In this document: one piece after another, positions 1-7,659 of the stretch | How positions within the stretch are numbered: position 1 is the first letter of the stretch | Layout of the letters: each line of letters starts with the position of its first letter | DNA from: RGIG995 sp045652445 | GTDB taxonomy: Bacteria; Bacillota; Clostridia; Oscillospirales; UBA644 | NCBI GenBank assembly: GCA_045652445.1 | Contig: JAZRUJ010000079.1 | Coordinates: 1 to 16,804, forward strand | Length of the DNA stretch: 16,804 nucleotides | Reading direction: 5' to 3' | Translations under genes and position numbers: made by a program | The notes under the pieces: model-generated | Seen by the model: the letters and a program-made list of their open reading frames with translations, nothing else | Database searches by the model: none | Told to the model about the DNA's origin: nothing

Positions 1-1
1 G

Positions 2-2731
2 GACATGAAAGATCCCTACGTCACCTACGACAACAATTTCATCGAATCCGAATGGTGGGCATTGAAGCAGATTTGGGAAAAGGGTCTTTTGTACAAAGGC
101 TTCAAGATTGTTCCCTACTGCCCCCGTTGCGGAACGCCTCTGTCCAGCCACGAAGTGGCACAGGGCTATAAAACCGTAAAAGAACGTTCTGCCGTCGTTC
201 GCTTTAAGGCGGTGGGCGAAGACGCCTATTTCCTGGCATGGACCACCACGCCCTGGACGTTGCCTTCCAACGTGGCACTCTGCGTCAATCCTGACGACAC
301 CTACTGCAAAGTGAAGGCTGTCGACGGGTTTGTGTACTATATTGCCGAGGCTTTGATGGACACGGTTTTGGGCAAACTTTCCGAAGACGGCTCCCCCGCC
401 TACGAAGTATTGGAAACCTATGCGGGAAAAGATCTGGAATACAAAGAATACGAACCTCTCTTTGCCTGTGCCGCCGCCGTTGCGGAAAAGCAGCACAAGA
501 AAGGACACTATATCACCTGTGACAGTTACGTTACCATGGCAGACGGTACGGGTATCGTACACATCGCTCCCGCCTTTGGGGAAGATGACGCCAAGGTAGG
601 CAGAAAATACGATCTGCCCTTCGTTCAATTCGTAGACGGTGCCGGCAACATGACCGAAGACACTCCCTACGCCGGAAAATTCGTCAAAGACGCGGATCCC
701 TTGGTGTTGGTGGATCTGGACAAAGAAGGAAAACTCTTTGACGCTCCCAAATTTGAACACGAATATCCCTTCTGCTGGCGGTGTGACACCCCGCTGATCT
801 ACTACGCACGGGAATCCTGGTTCATCAAGATGACCGCCGTAAAAGACGATCTTCTGAAGAACAACGCCACCATCAACTGGATGCCCGAAAACATCGGTAC
901 CGGTCGGTTCGGCGACTGGCTGAAGAACGTTCAGGACTGGGGCATCAGCCGGAACCGGTATTGGGGAACTCCCCTGAATATCTGGACCTGTGACTGCGGT
1001 CATCAGCACGCCGTCGGCTCCATTGAAGAACTGAAATCCCTCTCCGATAACTGTCCCGAGGAAGTGGAACTGCACCGTCCTTATATTGATGCGGTTACCA
1101 TTAAGTGTCCCCATTGCGGAAAGGATATGCACCGGGTTCCCGAAGTAATCGACTGCTGGTTCGACTCGGGGGCAATGCCCTTTGCACAATGGCACTATCC
1201 CTTTGAAAATAAAGAAATCTTCGACAAGACCTTCCCCGCCGACTTTATCAGCGAAGGGGTGGACCAAACCCGCGGTTGGTTCTATTCTCTGTTGGCGATT
1301 TCTACGCTTCTGTTTAACAAAGCCCCCTATAAGAACGTTATCGTTCTCGGTCACGTTCAGGATGCGGACGGACAAAAAATGTCCAAATCCAAGGGCAACG
1401 CAGTGGATCCCTTCGACGCTCTGCAAAAGCACGGTGCCGACGCGATCCGCTGGTATTTCTATTCCAACTCCGCACCTTGGCTTCCCAACCGATACCATCA
1501 TGCCGCCGTCACCGAAGGTCAGCGGAAGTTTATGGGTACTTTGTGGAACACCTACGCATTTTTCGTTCTGTATGCCAACATCGACGGCTTTGACGCTTCC
1601 AAGTACACCTTGGATTACGACAAGCTGAGCGTTATGGATAAGTGGATGATCTCCAAACTCAACAGCCTGATCAAGACTGCGGACGATTATATGAGCAACT
1701 ACAAAATTACCGAAGTTGCCCGCGTAATGCAGTCCTTCGTAGACGATATGAGTAACTGGTACGTCCGCCGCAGCCGGGAACGGTTCTGGGCAAAGGGAAT
1801 GGAACAGGATAAGATCAATGCTTATATGACCCTGTACACCGTTTTGACCACGTTCTGCAAACTGGCAGCTCCCTTGGTACCCTTCGTTACCGAAGATATT
1901 TATCAAAACCTGGTAAGAAGCATTGACAAGACGGCTCCCGAAAGTATCCATCTGTGCGATTATCCCGTGGCAAACGATGCTTGGATCAATCCCGATATGG
2001 AAGCAGAAATGGACGAAGTTTTGCAGGTAGTCACCCTGGGCAGAAACTGCCGCAACGCCGCAAATATTAAAAACCGTCAGCCCATCGCCGCCATGTACGT
2101 GAAAGGCGACCGGGAACTGGGAGAAGAATACAAAGCCATCGTTGCCGATGAGTTGAACATTCGCGAAGTGCGTATTGCCGACAGCGTAAAACAGTTCTTG
2201 TCTTATTCTTTTAAACCTCAGCTAAAAACGGTTGGTCCCAAATACGGAAAATACCTGAATGCGATCCGCACGGCATTGACGGAACTGAACGGTTCTGCTG
2301 CCATGGATGAACTGGAAACCAACGGCTGCTTGAAGCTGAATCTGGACGGGGCTGAAATTGTTCTGGCACCGGAATATCTGCTGATCGAATCCGCACAAAC
2401 GGAGGGTTATGAATCCTGCACCGACAACGGTGTTACGGTGGTCCTCGACACCACCCTCACCCCCGAACTGATCGAAGAAGGATTCGTCCGGGAAATCATC
2501 AGCAAGGTTCAGACCATGCGGAAAGAATCGGGCTTTGAAGTGACCGATCACATCGCCGTTTACGTCTATGGAAACGACACCATCGCCGACCTTGTTCGCA
2601 ACAACGAAGCCACCATTAAAGGCGAAGTTTTGGCGGACGACGTACGGTTTACCGAACCCACGGAAGAAGAACACGCAAAGGCATGGAATATCAACGGGGA
2701 AAAGGTAACCTTGGGCGTAAAAGTTATCTAA
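2..2731 (+). CDS. ileS: Isoleucyl-tRNA synthetase, type II (5'-truncated by window edge)
   Basis: Charges tRNA-Ile with isoleucine in the cytoplasm. The reading frame is open from base 2, and the N-terminal catalytic part with the HIGH motif lies before the window, so about 909 C-terminal residues are seen. Visible are the CP1 editing-domain peptides LAWTTTPWTLPSN and GTGIVHIAPAFGEDD, paired cysteines (PYCPRCG, CDCGH, CPHCG), the DCWFDSGAMPFAQ segment, and KMSKS at bases 1376-1390. The anticodon-binding helical region follows (SNWYVRRSRERFW). The C-terminus ends in the long mixed domain of the eukaryote-like type II enzymes (TPELIEEGFVREIISKVQ), without the C-terminal cysteine zinc finger of the type I enzymes found in E. 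coli and many Bacilli. Type II enzymes are generally insensitive to mupirocin; that is family knowledge, not shown here. An intrinsic terminator follows the stop codon. Confidence 0.97.
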   Translation, partial: DMKDPYVTYDNNFIESEWWALKQIWEKGLLYKGFKIVPYCPRCGTPLSSHEVAQGYKTVKERSAVVRFKAVGEDAYFLAWTTTPWTLPSNVALCVNPDDTYCKVKAVDGFVYYIAEALMDTVLGKLSEDGSPAYEVLETYAGKDLEYKEYEPLFACAAAVAEKQHKKGHYITCDSYVTMADGTGIVHIAPAFGEDDAKVGRKYDLPFVQFVDGAGNMTEDTPYAGKFVKDADPLVLVDLDKEGKLFDAPKFEHEYPFCWRCDTPLIYYARESWFIKMTAVKDDLLKNNATINWMPENIGTGRFGDWLKNVQDWGISRNRYWGTPLNIWTCDCGHQHAVGSIEELKSLSDNCPEEVELHRPYIDAVTIKCPHCGKDMHRVPEVIDCWFDSGAMPFAQWHYPFENKEIFDKTFPADFISEGVDQTRGWFYSLLAISTLLFNKAPYKNVIVLGHVQDADGQKMSKSKGNAVDPFDALQKHGADAIRWYFYSNSAPWLPNRYHHAAVTEGQRKFMGTLWNTYAFFVLYANIDGFDASKYTLDYDKLSVMDKWMISKLNSLIKTADDYMSNYKITEVARVMQSFVDDMSNWYVRRSRERFWAKGMEQDKINAYMTLYTVLTTFCKLAAPLVPFVTEDIYQNLVRSIDKTAPESIHLCDYPVANDAWINPDMEAEMDEVLQVVTLGRNCRNAANIKNRQPIAAMYVKGDRELGEEYKAIVADELNIREVRIADSVKQFLSYSFKPQLKTVGPKYGKYLNAIRTALTELNGSAAMDELETNGCLKLNLDGAEIVLAPEYLLIESAQTEGYESCTDNGVTVVLDTTLTPELIEEGFVREIISKVQTMRKESGFEVTDHIAVYVYGNDTIADLVRNNEATIKGEVLADDVRFTEPTEEEHAKAWNINGEKVTLGVKVI

Positions 2732-2739
2732 AACAAGAC

Positions 2740-2768
2740 TCCCCCGATCGACTGATCGGGGGAATTTT
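2740..2768 (+). terminator. Intrinsic terminator after ileS
   Basis: A perfect 9-bp stem, CCCCCGATC at 2741-2749 and GATCGGGGG at 2754-2762, has a 4-nt loop, extends by one T-A pair, and is followed by a short T run (2765-2768). It starts 9 bases after the ileS stop. The T tract is weak, so some readthrough into the WYL regulator is plausible. Confidence 0.75.
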
Positions 2769-2783
2769 CCAAAGGAGACTGTC

Positions 2784-3764
2784 ATGGCAAAATCGAGAAA
2801 TCAAAAACTAAAATTGCCTTGTCTGATTAAAATCCTAAAAGAAAAAACAGACGAAGACCACGGTCTTTCCGCAGAAGAACTGATTCGGGAACTTGCCCGG
2901 TACGACATTTCCGCGGAACGAAAGAGCATTTACGACGATATCAACCTGTTACAAGATTGTTTTGGCATGGCCATTGAACACGACCGGACAAAAGGATACC
3001 GGCTTGTGGAACAGGAGTTGGATCTGCCGGAATTGAAAATGCTGGTAGATGCGGTGCAGTCCAGTAAATTCATCTCCCTTTCCAAGAGCGAAGAATTGAT
3101 CCGAAAGCTGAAAGGGTTGACCAGCGAACATCGGGCAAAAGAATTGCAACGGCAAGTTACCGTCAAAAACCGCATCAAATCCATGAATAACACAACCTTA
3201 TATTCGATTGATACCATTCATAACGCCATTCTCAACGACAGGCAGATCACCTTTCAATATTGGGGTTGGACGGCGAACAAAGAACAGACCGCACGGCATG
3301 GGGGCAAAAAATATCAGTTATCTCCCTGGATGCTTTTGTGGGATGACGAATATTATTATTTGATTGCCTACGACCACGAAAACGCCCAAATTCGCCACTA
3401 TCGAGTCGATCGAATGCGTTCGGTCAGCGAGAGCAAAGACCGGCGAAAAGGACGGACGGAATTTGAAGCCCTTGACGTGGCAGAATATTCCAGCGGAGTG
3501 TTCGGCATGTTCGGAGGAGAGATCACCCACGTTACTTTCCGCTGTAAGGATTCCATGGCGGACGTGGTTTTGGATCGGTTCGGAAAAGACGTGATGATGA
3601 CACCCCAAGCTGACGGATTTCAGTTCCATGCGGACATCAACGTGTCCCCCCAATTCTTCGGCTGGGTTTCCTCCTTTGGAGGAGATATCAAGATCATATC
3701 CCCTGTCAACGTAGCGGAACAATTCAAAGAGCATCTGCTACAAGCATTGAATCAATACGAATAA
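2784..3764 (+). CDS. WYL-domain transcriptional regulator (DeoR-like HTH)
   Basis: Predicted cytoplasmic DNA-binding regulator, 326 aa, the usual length for the HTH-WYL-WCX architecture. Residues about 10-75 form a winged helix-turn-helix (LSAEELIRELARY..DISAERKSIYDDINLL). A helical linker follows. Residues about 140-215 are the WYL domain, with PWMLLWDDEYYYLIAYD and RHYRVDRM in place of the classic signature, and 245-326 match the C-terminal WCX extension. WYL domains bind ligands such as nucleic acids or nucleotides in several families, but the ligand here cannot be told. The start is supported by AAGGAG at 2772-2777, 6 nt before ATG. It lies 52 nt after ileS with only a terminator between them and no obvious promoter, so it may depend on readthrough. 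It ends against a terminator shared with the convergent Hsp33 gene. Target genes are unknown. Confidence 0.9.
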   Translation: MAKSRNQKLKLPCLIKILKEKTDEDHGLSAEELIRELARYDISAERKSIYDDINLLQDCFGMAIEHDRTKGYRLVEQELDLPELKMLVDAVQSSKFISLSKSEELIRKLKGLTSEHRAKELQRQVTVKNRIKSMNNTTLYSIDTIHNAILNDRQITFQYWGWTANKEQTARHGGKKYQLSPWMLLWDDEYYYLIAYDHENAQIRHYRVDRMRSVSESKDRRKGRTEFEALDVAEYSSGVFGMFGGEITHVTFRCKDSMADVVLDRFGKDVMMTPQADGFQFHADINVSPQFFGWVSSFGGDIKIISPVNVAEQFKEHLLQALNQYE

Positions 3765-3797
3765 AAGAAAAAGCTCGGAATCTTCCGAGCTTTTTTT
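3763..3797. terminator. Bidirectional terminator between WYL regulator and Hsp33 gene
   Basis: The hairpin AAAAGCTCGGA (3769-3779) / TCCGAGCTTTT (3784-3794) has loop ATCT. It is flanked by a T run on the plus strand and by an A run on the left that becomes a T run on the minus strand. It therefore serves both convergent genes. Confidence 0.9.
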
Positions 3798-3808
3798 GTG
3801 AGATACAA

Positions 3809-4519
3809 TTACAGTTCAAAGGTATATTTTTTTCCGCAGGCGTTACAGTAAGTAACGATTTTTCCCTCTTCCGCAAGGTCGATTCGCTCTTCTTCCGGCA
3901 GAGAAGACACAAAACGCATCAACGCCCCGCGAGAACAGGTACATCCAAACCGAAACGGTGTAGATTCCAGATATTCAAAGCCGTCCATTTCTTTTTTTCG
4001 GATTAACAATTCCGAGGCTTCTGCACACAACCCCTCAAGGTCGCAACCGGCTCCAGGGAGTTGCTCTGCCAAAACAAAATAAAATCCGTCTTGCTCAAAA
4101 ACCTTGCAAACCGCGGCAATTTGGAGGGATTGAGAAAAATAAGAAGTTATCAAGTCGTCCAACCCCTTACCGGTTACCATGCCGGTATAATTGCCCCGAA
4201 GATGCAACTGCAACGTTACTTCCAGGGTATCTTCACCAAATACACTACCCACTTCTTTTCTCCCCCGAATTATACCGTCTCGGTCTGCGGTAGCGGAGAA
4301 AATGCCAACTCCGGAGAGGGACAGACGGGCGGTGACCGACGCCTTGTCCACCTTTTGCAACGCGGCGATGCAACAAGTGAACACTTCCAATTTTCCCAAA
4401 ATATTTTTATCCTCTTGAGAAAGTTGATTCAATTCAGCAGAACGGGTTACCGCTTCATCGAGAAAAACACAAAAAATACGGGCGTTTTGTGCCATATACT
4501 TGGATACTTGTTCGGTCAT
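3809..4519 (-). CDS. hslO: Hsp33 family redox-regulated chaperonin, short form
   Basis: Cytoplasmic holdase chaperone activated by oxidation. The zinc-thiolate switch is intact: Cys193-Thr-Cys195 and Cys225-Asn-Ala-Cys228, a CxC-x29-CxxC arrangement within the family range. The upstream core matches Hsp33 (VTARLSLSGVGIFSATADRDG, LHLRGNYTGMV). I place the start at ATG 4519 (MTEQVSKYM), not further upstream, because an AAGGAGA site lies 5 nt before it and a longer start would sit deep inside the neighbouring gene. The ATG overlaps the methyltransferase stop as ATGA (4516-4519), indicating translational coupling. At 236 aa it is clearly shorter than the roughly 290 aa of E. coli or B. subtilis Hsp33. 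The missing length seems spread over a loop in the core, the linker before the first cysteine, and the C-terminal tail, which ends 8 residues after the last cysteine. Confidence 0.93.
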   Translation of the reverse strand: MTEQVSKYMAQNARIFCVFLDEAVTRSAELNQLSQEDKNILGKLEVFTCCIAALQKVDKASVTARLSLSGVGIFSATADRDGIIRGRKEVGSVFGEDTLEVTLQLHLRGNYTGMVTGKGLDDLITSYFSQSLQIAAVCKVFEQDGFYFVLAEQLPGAGCDLEGLCAEASELLIRKKEMDGFEYLESTPFRFGCTCSRGALMRFVSSLPEEERIDLAEEGKIVTYCNACGKKYTFEL

Positions 4520-5211
4520 AAGGGTCTCCTTACAATGATGATTTTTCTTCCGTGATAGGGAATGGTCTTGACGGGAACGAACCCGATCCCTTTTAGTTCG
4601 TTGCGAAGGTCGGAGGCATCGTACCAACGTTCCCAAATTTCTTCTTCTGCCCGGGAATAGGTCTCCCCTTCCTTTCGGAATACCGTCAAAAACTGGCAAG
4701 CGTAGGTACCGTCAAAGGATTTTTGCAACATTAAAACCGAGCCGTCTTCCTCGTCGATTTGAGGGGTAGTATCGGAAAAAAGGGATTTCTCTTTCAAATC
4801 AAAGATGAAATATCCCCCGGGTTCGGTGAAATTGTAAAGACGGCGGAAAAACCGCTTTACGTCCCGCTTGTCCAACAGATGATTCACCGTGTCCATGGAG
4901 GAAAATACCGCGTGATAAGCCCCATACAGATCGATTTCCGGCAAGGATTGACACATCAAATGGGGAGTAAGACCCGCTTCGGTGAGTTTTTCCATGGCGG
5001 TTTGAAGCATTTGGTCAGACACGTCTACCCCGCTGCAATCAAACCCTTGCCGGGACAGTTCCAGGATCAATTCTCCCGTACCGCACCCGCAATCCAACGC
5101 TAAGGGGTTTTGAGGTAAGGACAAATGAGGTAAAATCCGGGCAAGATAATCTTGATAATCAAAGCCGGAATTAAACCGGTCATAATCCCGGGCGATGGCA
5201 TCATAATTCAT
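4516..5211 (-). CDS. Class I SAM-dependent methyltransferase
   Basis: A 231-aa cytoplasmic methyltransferase of the Rossmann-fold class I type; substrate unknown. The sequence starts MNYDAIARDYDRFNSGFDY, the usual N-terminal cap of small-molecule or tRNA-type methyltransferases. Motif I is LDCGCGTGEL (39-48), the acidic SAM-ribose motif is GVDVS (61-65), a post-strand-4 segment AVFSSMDTVNHLL lies at 101-113, and PGGYFIFDL (131-139) is the strand-5 motif. The stop overlaps the hslO start by 4 nt, so the two form an operon. The gene is transcribed divergently from the PBP5-like gene, with 114 bp between starts. A GGAGAG site precedes the ATG. The pairing with Hsp33 might hint at a stress-related role, but nothing in the protein itself shows this. 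Confidence 0.88.
   Translation of the reverse strand: MNYDAIARDYDRFNSGFDYQDYLARILPHLSLPQNPLALDCGCGTGELILELSRQGFDCSGVDVSDQMLQTAMEKLTEAGLTPHLMCQSLPEIDLYGAYHAVFSSMDTVNHLLDKRDVKRFFRRLYNFTEPGGYFIFDLKEKSLFSDTTPQIDEEDGSVLMLQKSFDGTYACQFLTVFRKEGETYSRAEEEIWERWYDASDLRNELKGIGFVPVKTIPYHGRKIIIVRRPL
4525..4531 (-). promoter_or_regulatory. Shine-Dalgarno deciding the hslO start
   Basis: AAGGAGA on the minus strand, 5 nt before ATG 4519. It lies inside the last codons of the methyltransferase gene. Confidence 0.8.
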
Positions 5212-5233
5212 AAAAACTCTCCATGGAATTAAA

Positions 5234-5262
5234 ATGTTACAGTTTTTTCAAAAAAGTGTCTT
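5234..5262 (-). promoter_or_regulatory. Weak candidate promoter for methyltransferase-hslO operon
   Basis: On the minus strand, AAGACA (5257-5262), a 17-bp spacer, then TAACAT (5234-5239). Each hexamer matches 4 of 6 consensus bases. Position fits the divergent start at 5211. It overlaps the -35 of the opposite promoter. Confidence 0.35.
5241..5257. repeat. Perfect 17-nt inverted repeat in divergent promoter region
   Basis: AGTTTTTT / AAAAAAGT arms of 8 nt around one central C. It lies between the two divergent starts and overlaps the weak minus-strand promoter spacer. It may be an operator or just A/T-tract composition. Confidence 0.45.
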
Positions 5263-5289
5263 TTCATTCAGGGACGGATATGTTATAAT
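5261..5289 (+). promoter_or_regulatory. Sigma-A promoter for PBP5-like gene
   Basis: TTTTCA (5261-5266), a 17-bp spacer, and TATAAT (5284-5289) preceded by TGT, an extended -10. The start codon follows at 5326. Confidence 0.8.
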
Positions 5290-5325
5290 AGAATATATGT
5301 ACTTACACAACAACGGAGCGATGCT

Positions 5326-6663
5326 ATGAAACATTCTCTCAAATGGATTGTCGGCGTTTTGATCCTTACGCTGATTGGCTCTTACGCCCTAGTCTTTCAG
5401 GCAGAAGAAACCGAGCCGCAAAAAGAAGAGCTTCCGGAAATCGGTGCGGAATACGCGGTAATTTTCAATGCCGATGATGGAGAAATCTTATACGGAAAAC
5501 AAGAAACGACTCCTGTCTTTTGCGGATTTTTATCCCGAGTAATGACCTGTCTTTTGATCGCCGAAAGCGGCAGGACCGAAGAAATGGTCACCGTGACCCA
5601 AGGAATGCTGGTCAACACACCGCAAATATCGACCGCACAGTTAAAAGCCGGTGACACTTTGACCTACGGGGATTTGATCACCTGTATTTTGGTGGCAAAC
5701 TCCCAGGAAGCGGCGGTTGCGGCGGCGACGGGGCTTGCGGGGGATCTGAAAACGTTTGTTTCTCAAATGAACCAAAAGGCACAAGAATTGGAAGCCAACC
5801 ACACCCTGTTTACCAACGTAACGGGAGATTTTGTCTCCAACACCAAGCAGATCTCCACATTGGAAGACTGTGCGAAAATCATTAGTGCGGCACTGCAAAT
5901 CAAAGAAATTTCCGAAGCGGCGTCTCAACGGACGGCACAGATCAAAATCAACGGAAAAACCCGGAATCTGTACACCCGCAACATGCTCATCGAAACGCTG
6001 AATGCAAACTACAACTCTGCCGCAAAGGGGTTGTTTATTTATTCGCAATCGGATAGCAACGCTTCCATCGCCACTCGCCGGAAAGATTCAGATCAGAACA
6101 TTGTTTCCATGGCAGTAACCACAAAAGGGCTGGATGCTCTATACAAAGATGCCGGCGTATTGTTAAAATATTCGAAAAACCGGTATATGTCCCGCACCCT
6201 GGTCTCCCGGGGAAGTTCTCTGGCGGAAGTAACGGTGCAAAACGGCAAAGACGTGGATTACGTGGTGTTGTCTGCGGCGGAAAACGTAACCGCCATGATT
6301 CCGAAAATTTACGGAGACGAAGAACCCACCCTGACCTTTGACCTGCCGGAATCGGTCAACGCTCCGGTGGAAAAAGGAACGGTCTTGGGAACCGCAACAG
6401 TTTCCTGTGGCGGAAAGGTCTACGGCACGGTAGAATTGAAAACCGAAGCTTCCGTAGAATTGGACCACTTTGAACTGTATTCCTCCAAGCTGATGAAATT
6501 CTTCTCCAACCCCTGGCTTTGGCTGGTATTGGGCAGTCTTCTGTTTATCGTAATTGGCTATATCTTCTTGGCATATAAAATGAACAATCCCAAAAAGAAG
6601 AAAACTCCCTCGTCCCAAACAGGCGGACGAATTCGTGTCTCGCCTGAAAAGGATGACGATTGA
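5326..6663 (+). CDS. PBP5/DacA-like membrane protein, probably catalytically inactive
   Basis: Resembles peptidase S11 D-alanyl-D-alanine carboxypeptidases (445 aa): N-terminal hydrophobic export segment (about 7-26), the family opening AEYAVIFNADDGEILYGK (41-58), the S11 fold, and a C-terminal beta domain (about 290-380). All three active-site motifs are changed. SxxK aligns without gaps to F68-L-S-R71; SxN aligns to N125-S-Q127 (LVANSQEAA for the usual LLPSGNDAA); KTG aligns to F237-I-Y239 after a conserved Gly-Leu. The nucleophile and general base are therefore absent, so cell-wall carboxypeptidase activity is unlikely. Instead of the usual amphipathic C-terminal anchor it has a true transmembrane helix (about 396-417) and a basic then acidic cytoplasmic tail. 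The frame is intact with its own promoter and terminator, so it is a maintained pseudoenzyme and not a decaying gene. A scaffold or peptidoglycan-sensing role is inference. Confidence 0.85.
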   Translation: MKHSLKWIVGVLILTLIGSYALVFQAEETEPQKEELPEIGAEYAVIFNADDGEILYGKQETTPVFCGFLSRVMTCLLIAESGRTEEMVTVTQGMLVNTPQISTAQLKAGDTLTYGDLITCILVANSQEAAVAAATGLAGDLKTFVSQMNQKAQELEANHTLFTNVTGDFVSNTKQISTLEDCAKIISAALQIKEISEAASQRTAQIKINGKTRNLYTRNMLIETLNANYNSAAKGLFIYSQSDSNASIATRRKDSDQNIVSMAVTTKGLDALYKDAGVLLKYSKNRYMSRTLVSRGSSLAEVTVQNGKDVDYVVLSAAENVTAMIPKIYGDEEPTLTFDLPESVNAPVEKGTVLGTATVSCGGKVYGTVELKTEASVELDHFELYSSKLMKFFSNPWLWLVLGSLLFIVIGYIFLAYKMNNPKKKKTPSSQTGGRIRVSPEKDDD

Positions 6664-6668
6664 TAAGA

Positions 6669-6712
6669 TAAAAACACTCCGCACCCCCGTGGTACGGAGT
6701 GTTCTTTTATTT
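6669..6712. terminator. Bidirectional terminator between PBP5-like and HAD genes
   Basis: AACACTCCG (6673-6681) pairs with CGGAGTGTT (6695-6703), with an A-rich left flank and a T-rich right flank. It serves the converging genes on both sides. Confidence 0.85.
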
Positions 6713-7511
6713 ACTGCTTATCGCAATCAATAATATCCTTTACGCTGTCCAAAATTACGTCGGGATGTACGTCGAACTTCTCAATATCATCTACGGTGCC
6801 TTCTCCGGAAAGAACGAAAACAGAGGTGATTCCGGCGTTCAGACCGCATTTGACGTCGGTATAGAGACGGTCGCCAACCAACGCGGTTTTGGCGGGGTCT
6901 CCTCCCTTAAATTTAATGGCGGCAAGAGCCATTTCCTTGCGGGGCTTTCCGATATAGAAAGGTGCTTTGCCCGTTGCCCGTTCCAGCATATCGCACATGG
7001 TGTGGCAGTCAGGCAAATATTTGCCCTTTTGTGCGGGGCAAACCCAGTCGGGATTCGTAGCATAGAAAGGAACGTCCCGGGTAAGAAGTTCACAGGCAAC
7101 TACCAATTTTTGATAGGTCAGTTCCGTATCGTATCCCACCAAAAGGAAGTCGATATCGTCTTCCAGTCCTTCCGCAACCACAAAACCGTTGGCTCGAAGT
7201 TCGGCTTTCAACGATTCCGTTCCCACCACGTACAGTTTTGCACCGGGTTTCAAGTCGTTTAAGAAAATACAAGCAGCCTGACCGGAAGTAAACATATTAG
7301 AACGATCCGCAGGGATATTAAGACGTGCTAGTTTTTCCAAATATGCGTCAGCGGATTTGGAAGAGTTGTTGGTCAAAAATACGTAATCTCTCCCCGTATC
7401 CCGGAGCCATTGAATGAAATCTGCAGCACCGTCAATCAAATCGTTTCCCAAATAAATGGTTCCGTCCATATCCAAGAGATACAGATTTTTTTCTGCTAAA
7501 AGATGATTCAT
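6711..7511 (-). CDS. HAD-IIA family sugar/nucleotide phosphatase (NagD-like)
   Basis: Cytoplasmic Mg-dependent phosphatase of HAD subfamily IIA, 266 aa, typical length for NagD, AraL or p-nitrophenylphosphatase-like enzymes. Motif I DMDGT at residues 14-18 holds the nucleophile and acid/base aspartates. Motif II is FLTNNSSKS (45-53). Motif III lysine is in YIGKPRKEM (about 189). Motif IV is VGDRLYTDV (212-220). The C2-type cap lies between motifs II and III. The true substrate cannot be told from sequence; NagD and AraL relatives act on sugar phosphates or nucleotides. The gene stands alone, with a near-consensus promoter of its own and a terminator shared with the converging PBP5-like gene. 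The Shine-Dalgarno is poor (GAGA-like), while the promoter is strong. Confidence 0.92.
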   Translation of the reverse strand: MNHLLAEKNLYLLDMDGTIYLGNDLIDGAADFIQWLRDTGRDYVFLTNNSSKSADAYLEKLARLNIPADRSNMFTSGQAACIFLNDLKPGAKLYVVGTESLKAELRANGFVVAEGLEDDIDFLLVGYDTELTYQKLVVACELLTRDVPFYATNPDWVCPAQKGKYLPDCHTMCDMLERATGKAPFYIGKPRKEMALAAIKFKGGDPAKTALVGDRLYTDVKCGLNAGITSVFVLSGEGTVDDIEKFDVHPDVILDSVKDIIDCDKQ

Positions 7512-7561
7512 ACTCTAATTCTCTTTCCCACAGAATTTTATTTACTTTATAATATACGTAC

Positions 7562-7590
7562 AGTATACAATAAAAAGGGAAACTTGTCAA
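7562..7590 (-). promoter_or_regulatory. Sigma-A promoter for NagD-like gene
   Basis: Minus strand TTGACA (7585-7590), a 17-bp spacer, then TATACT (7562-7567). A small inverted repeat TATAC-N5-GTATA (7553-7567) covers the -10 and could be an operator, though weakly supported. Confidence 0.85.
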
Positions 7591-7601
7591 GTAAAAACAT
7601 G

Positions 7602-7639
7602 AAAAAAAAAGAAACTCCCCGCCGTTTAGCGGGGAGTTT
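7602..7639 (-). terminator. Intrinsic terminator of FN3-domain gene
   Basis: An 11-bp perfect stem AAACTCCCCGC (7612-7622) / GCGGGGAGTTT (7629-7639). On the minus strand it is followed by a long T run (A9 at 7602-7610). It lies 20 bases after the stop of the 7660-9072 gene. Confidence 0.93.
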
Positions 7640-7659
7640 TCGATTCAGTTCAAAACGAA

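Noticed and set aside
4520..4699. N-terminal extension of the Hsp33 reading frame
   Set aside because: It overlaps the methyltransferase by 180 nt, has arginine-rich shadow composition, and a good ribosome site marks ATG 4519.
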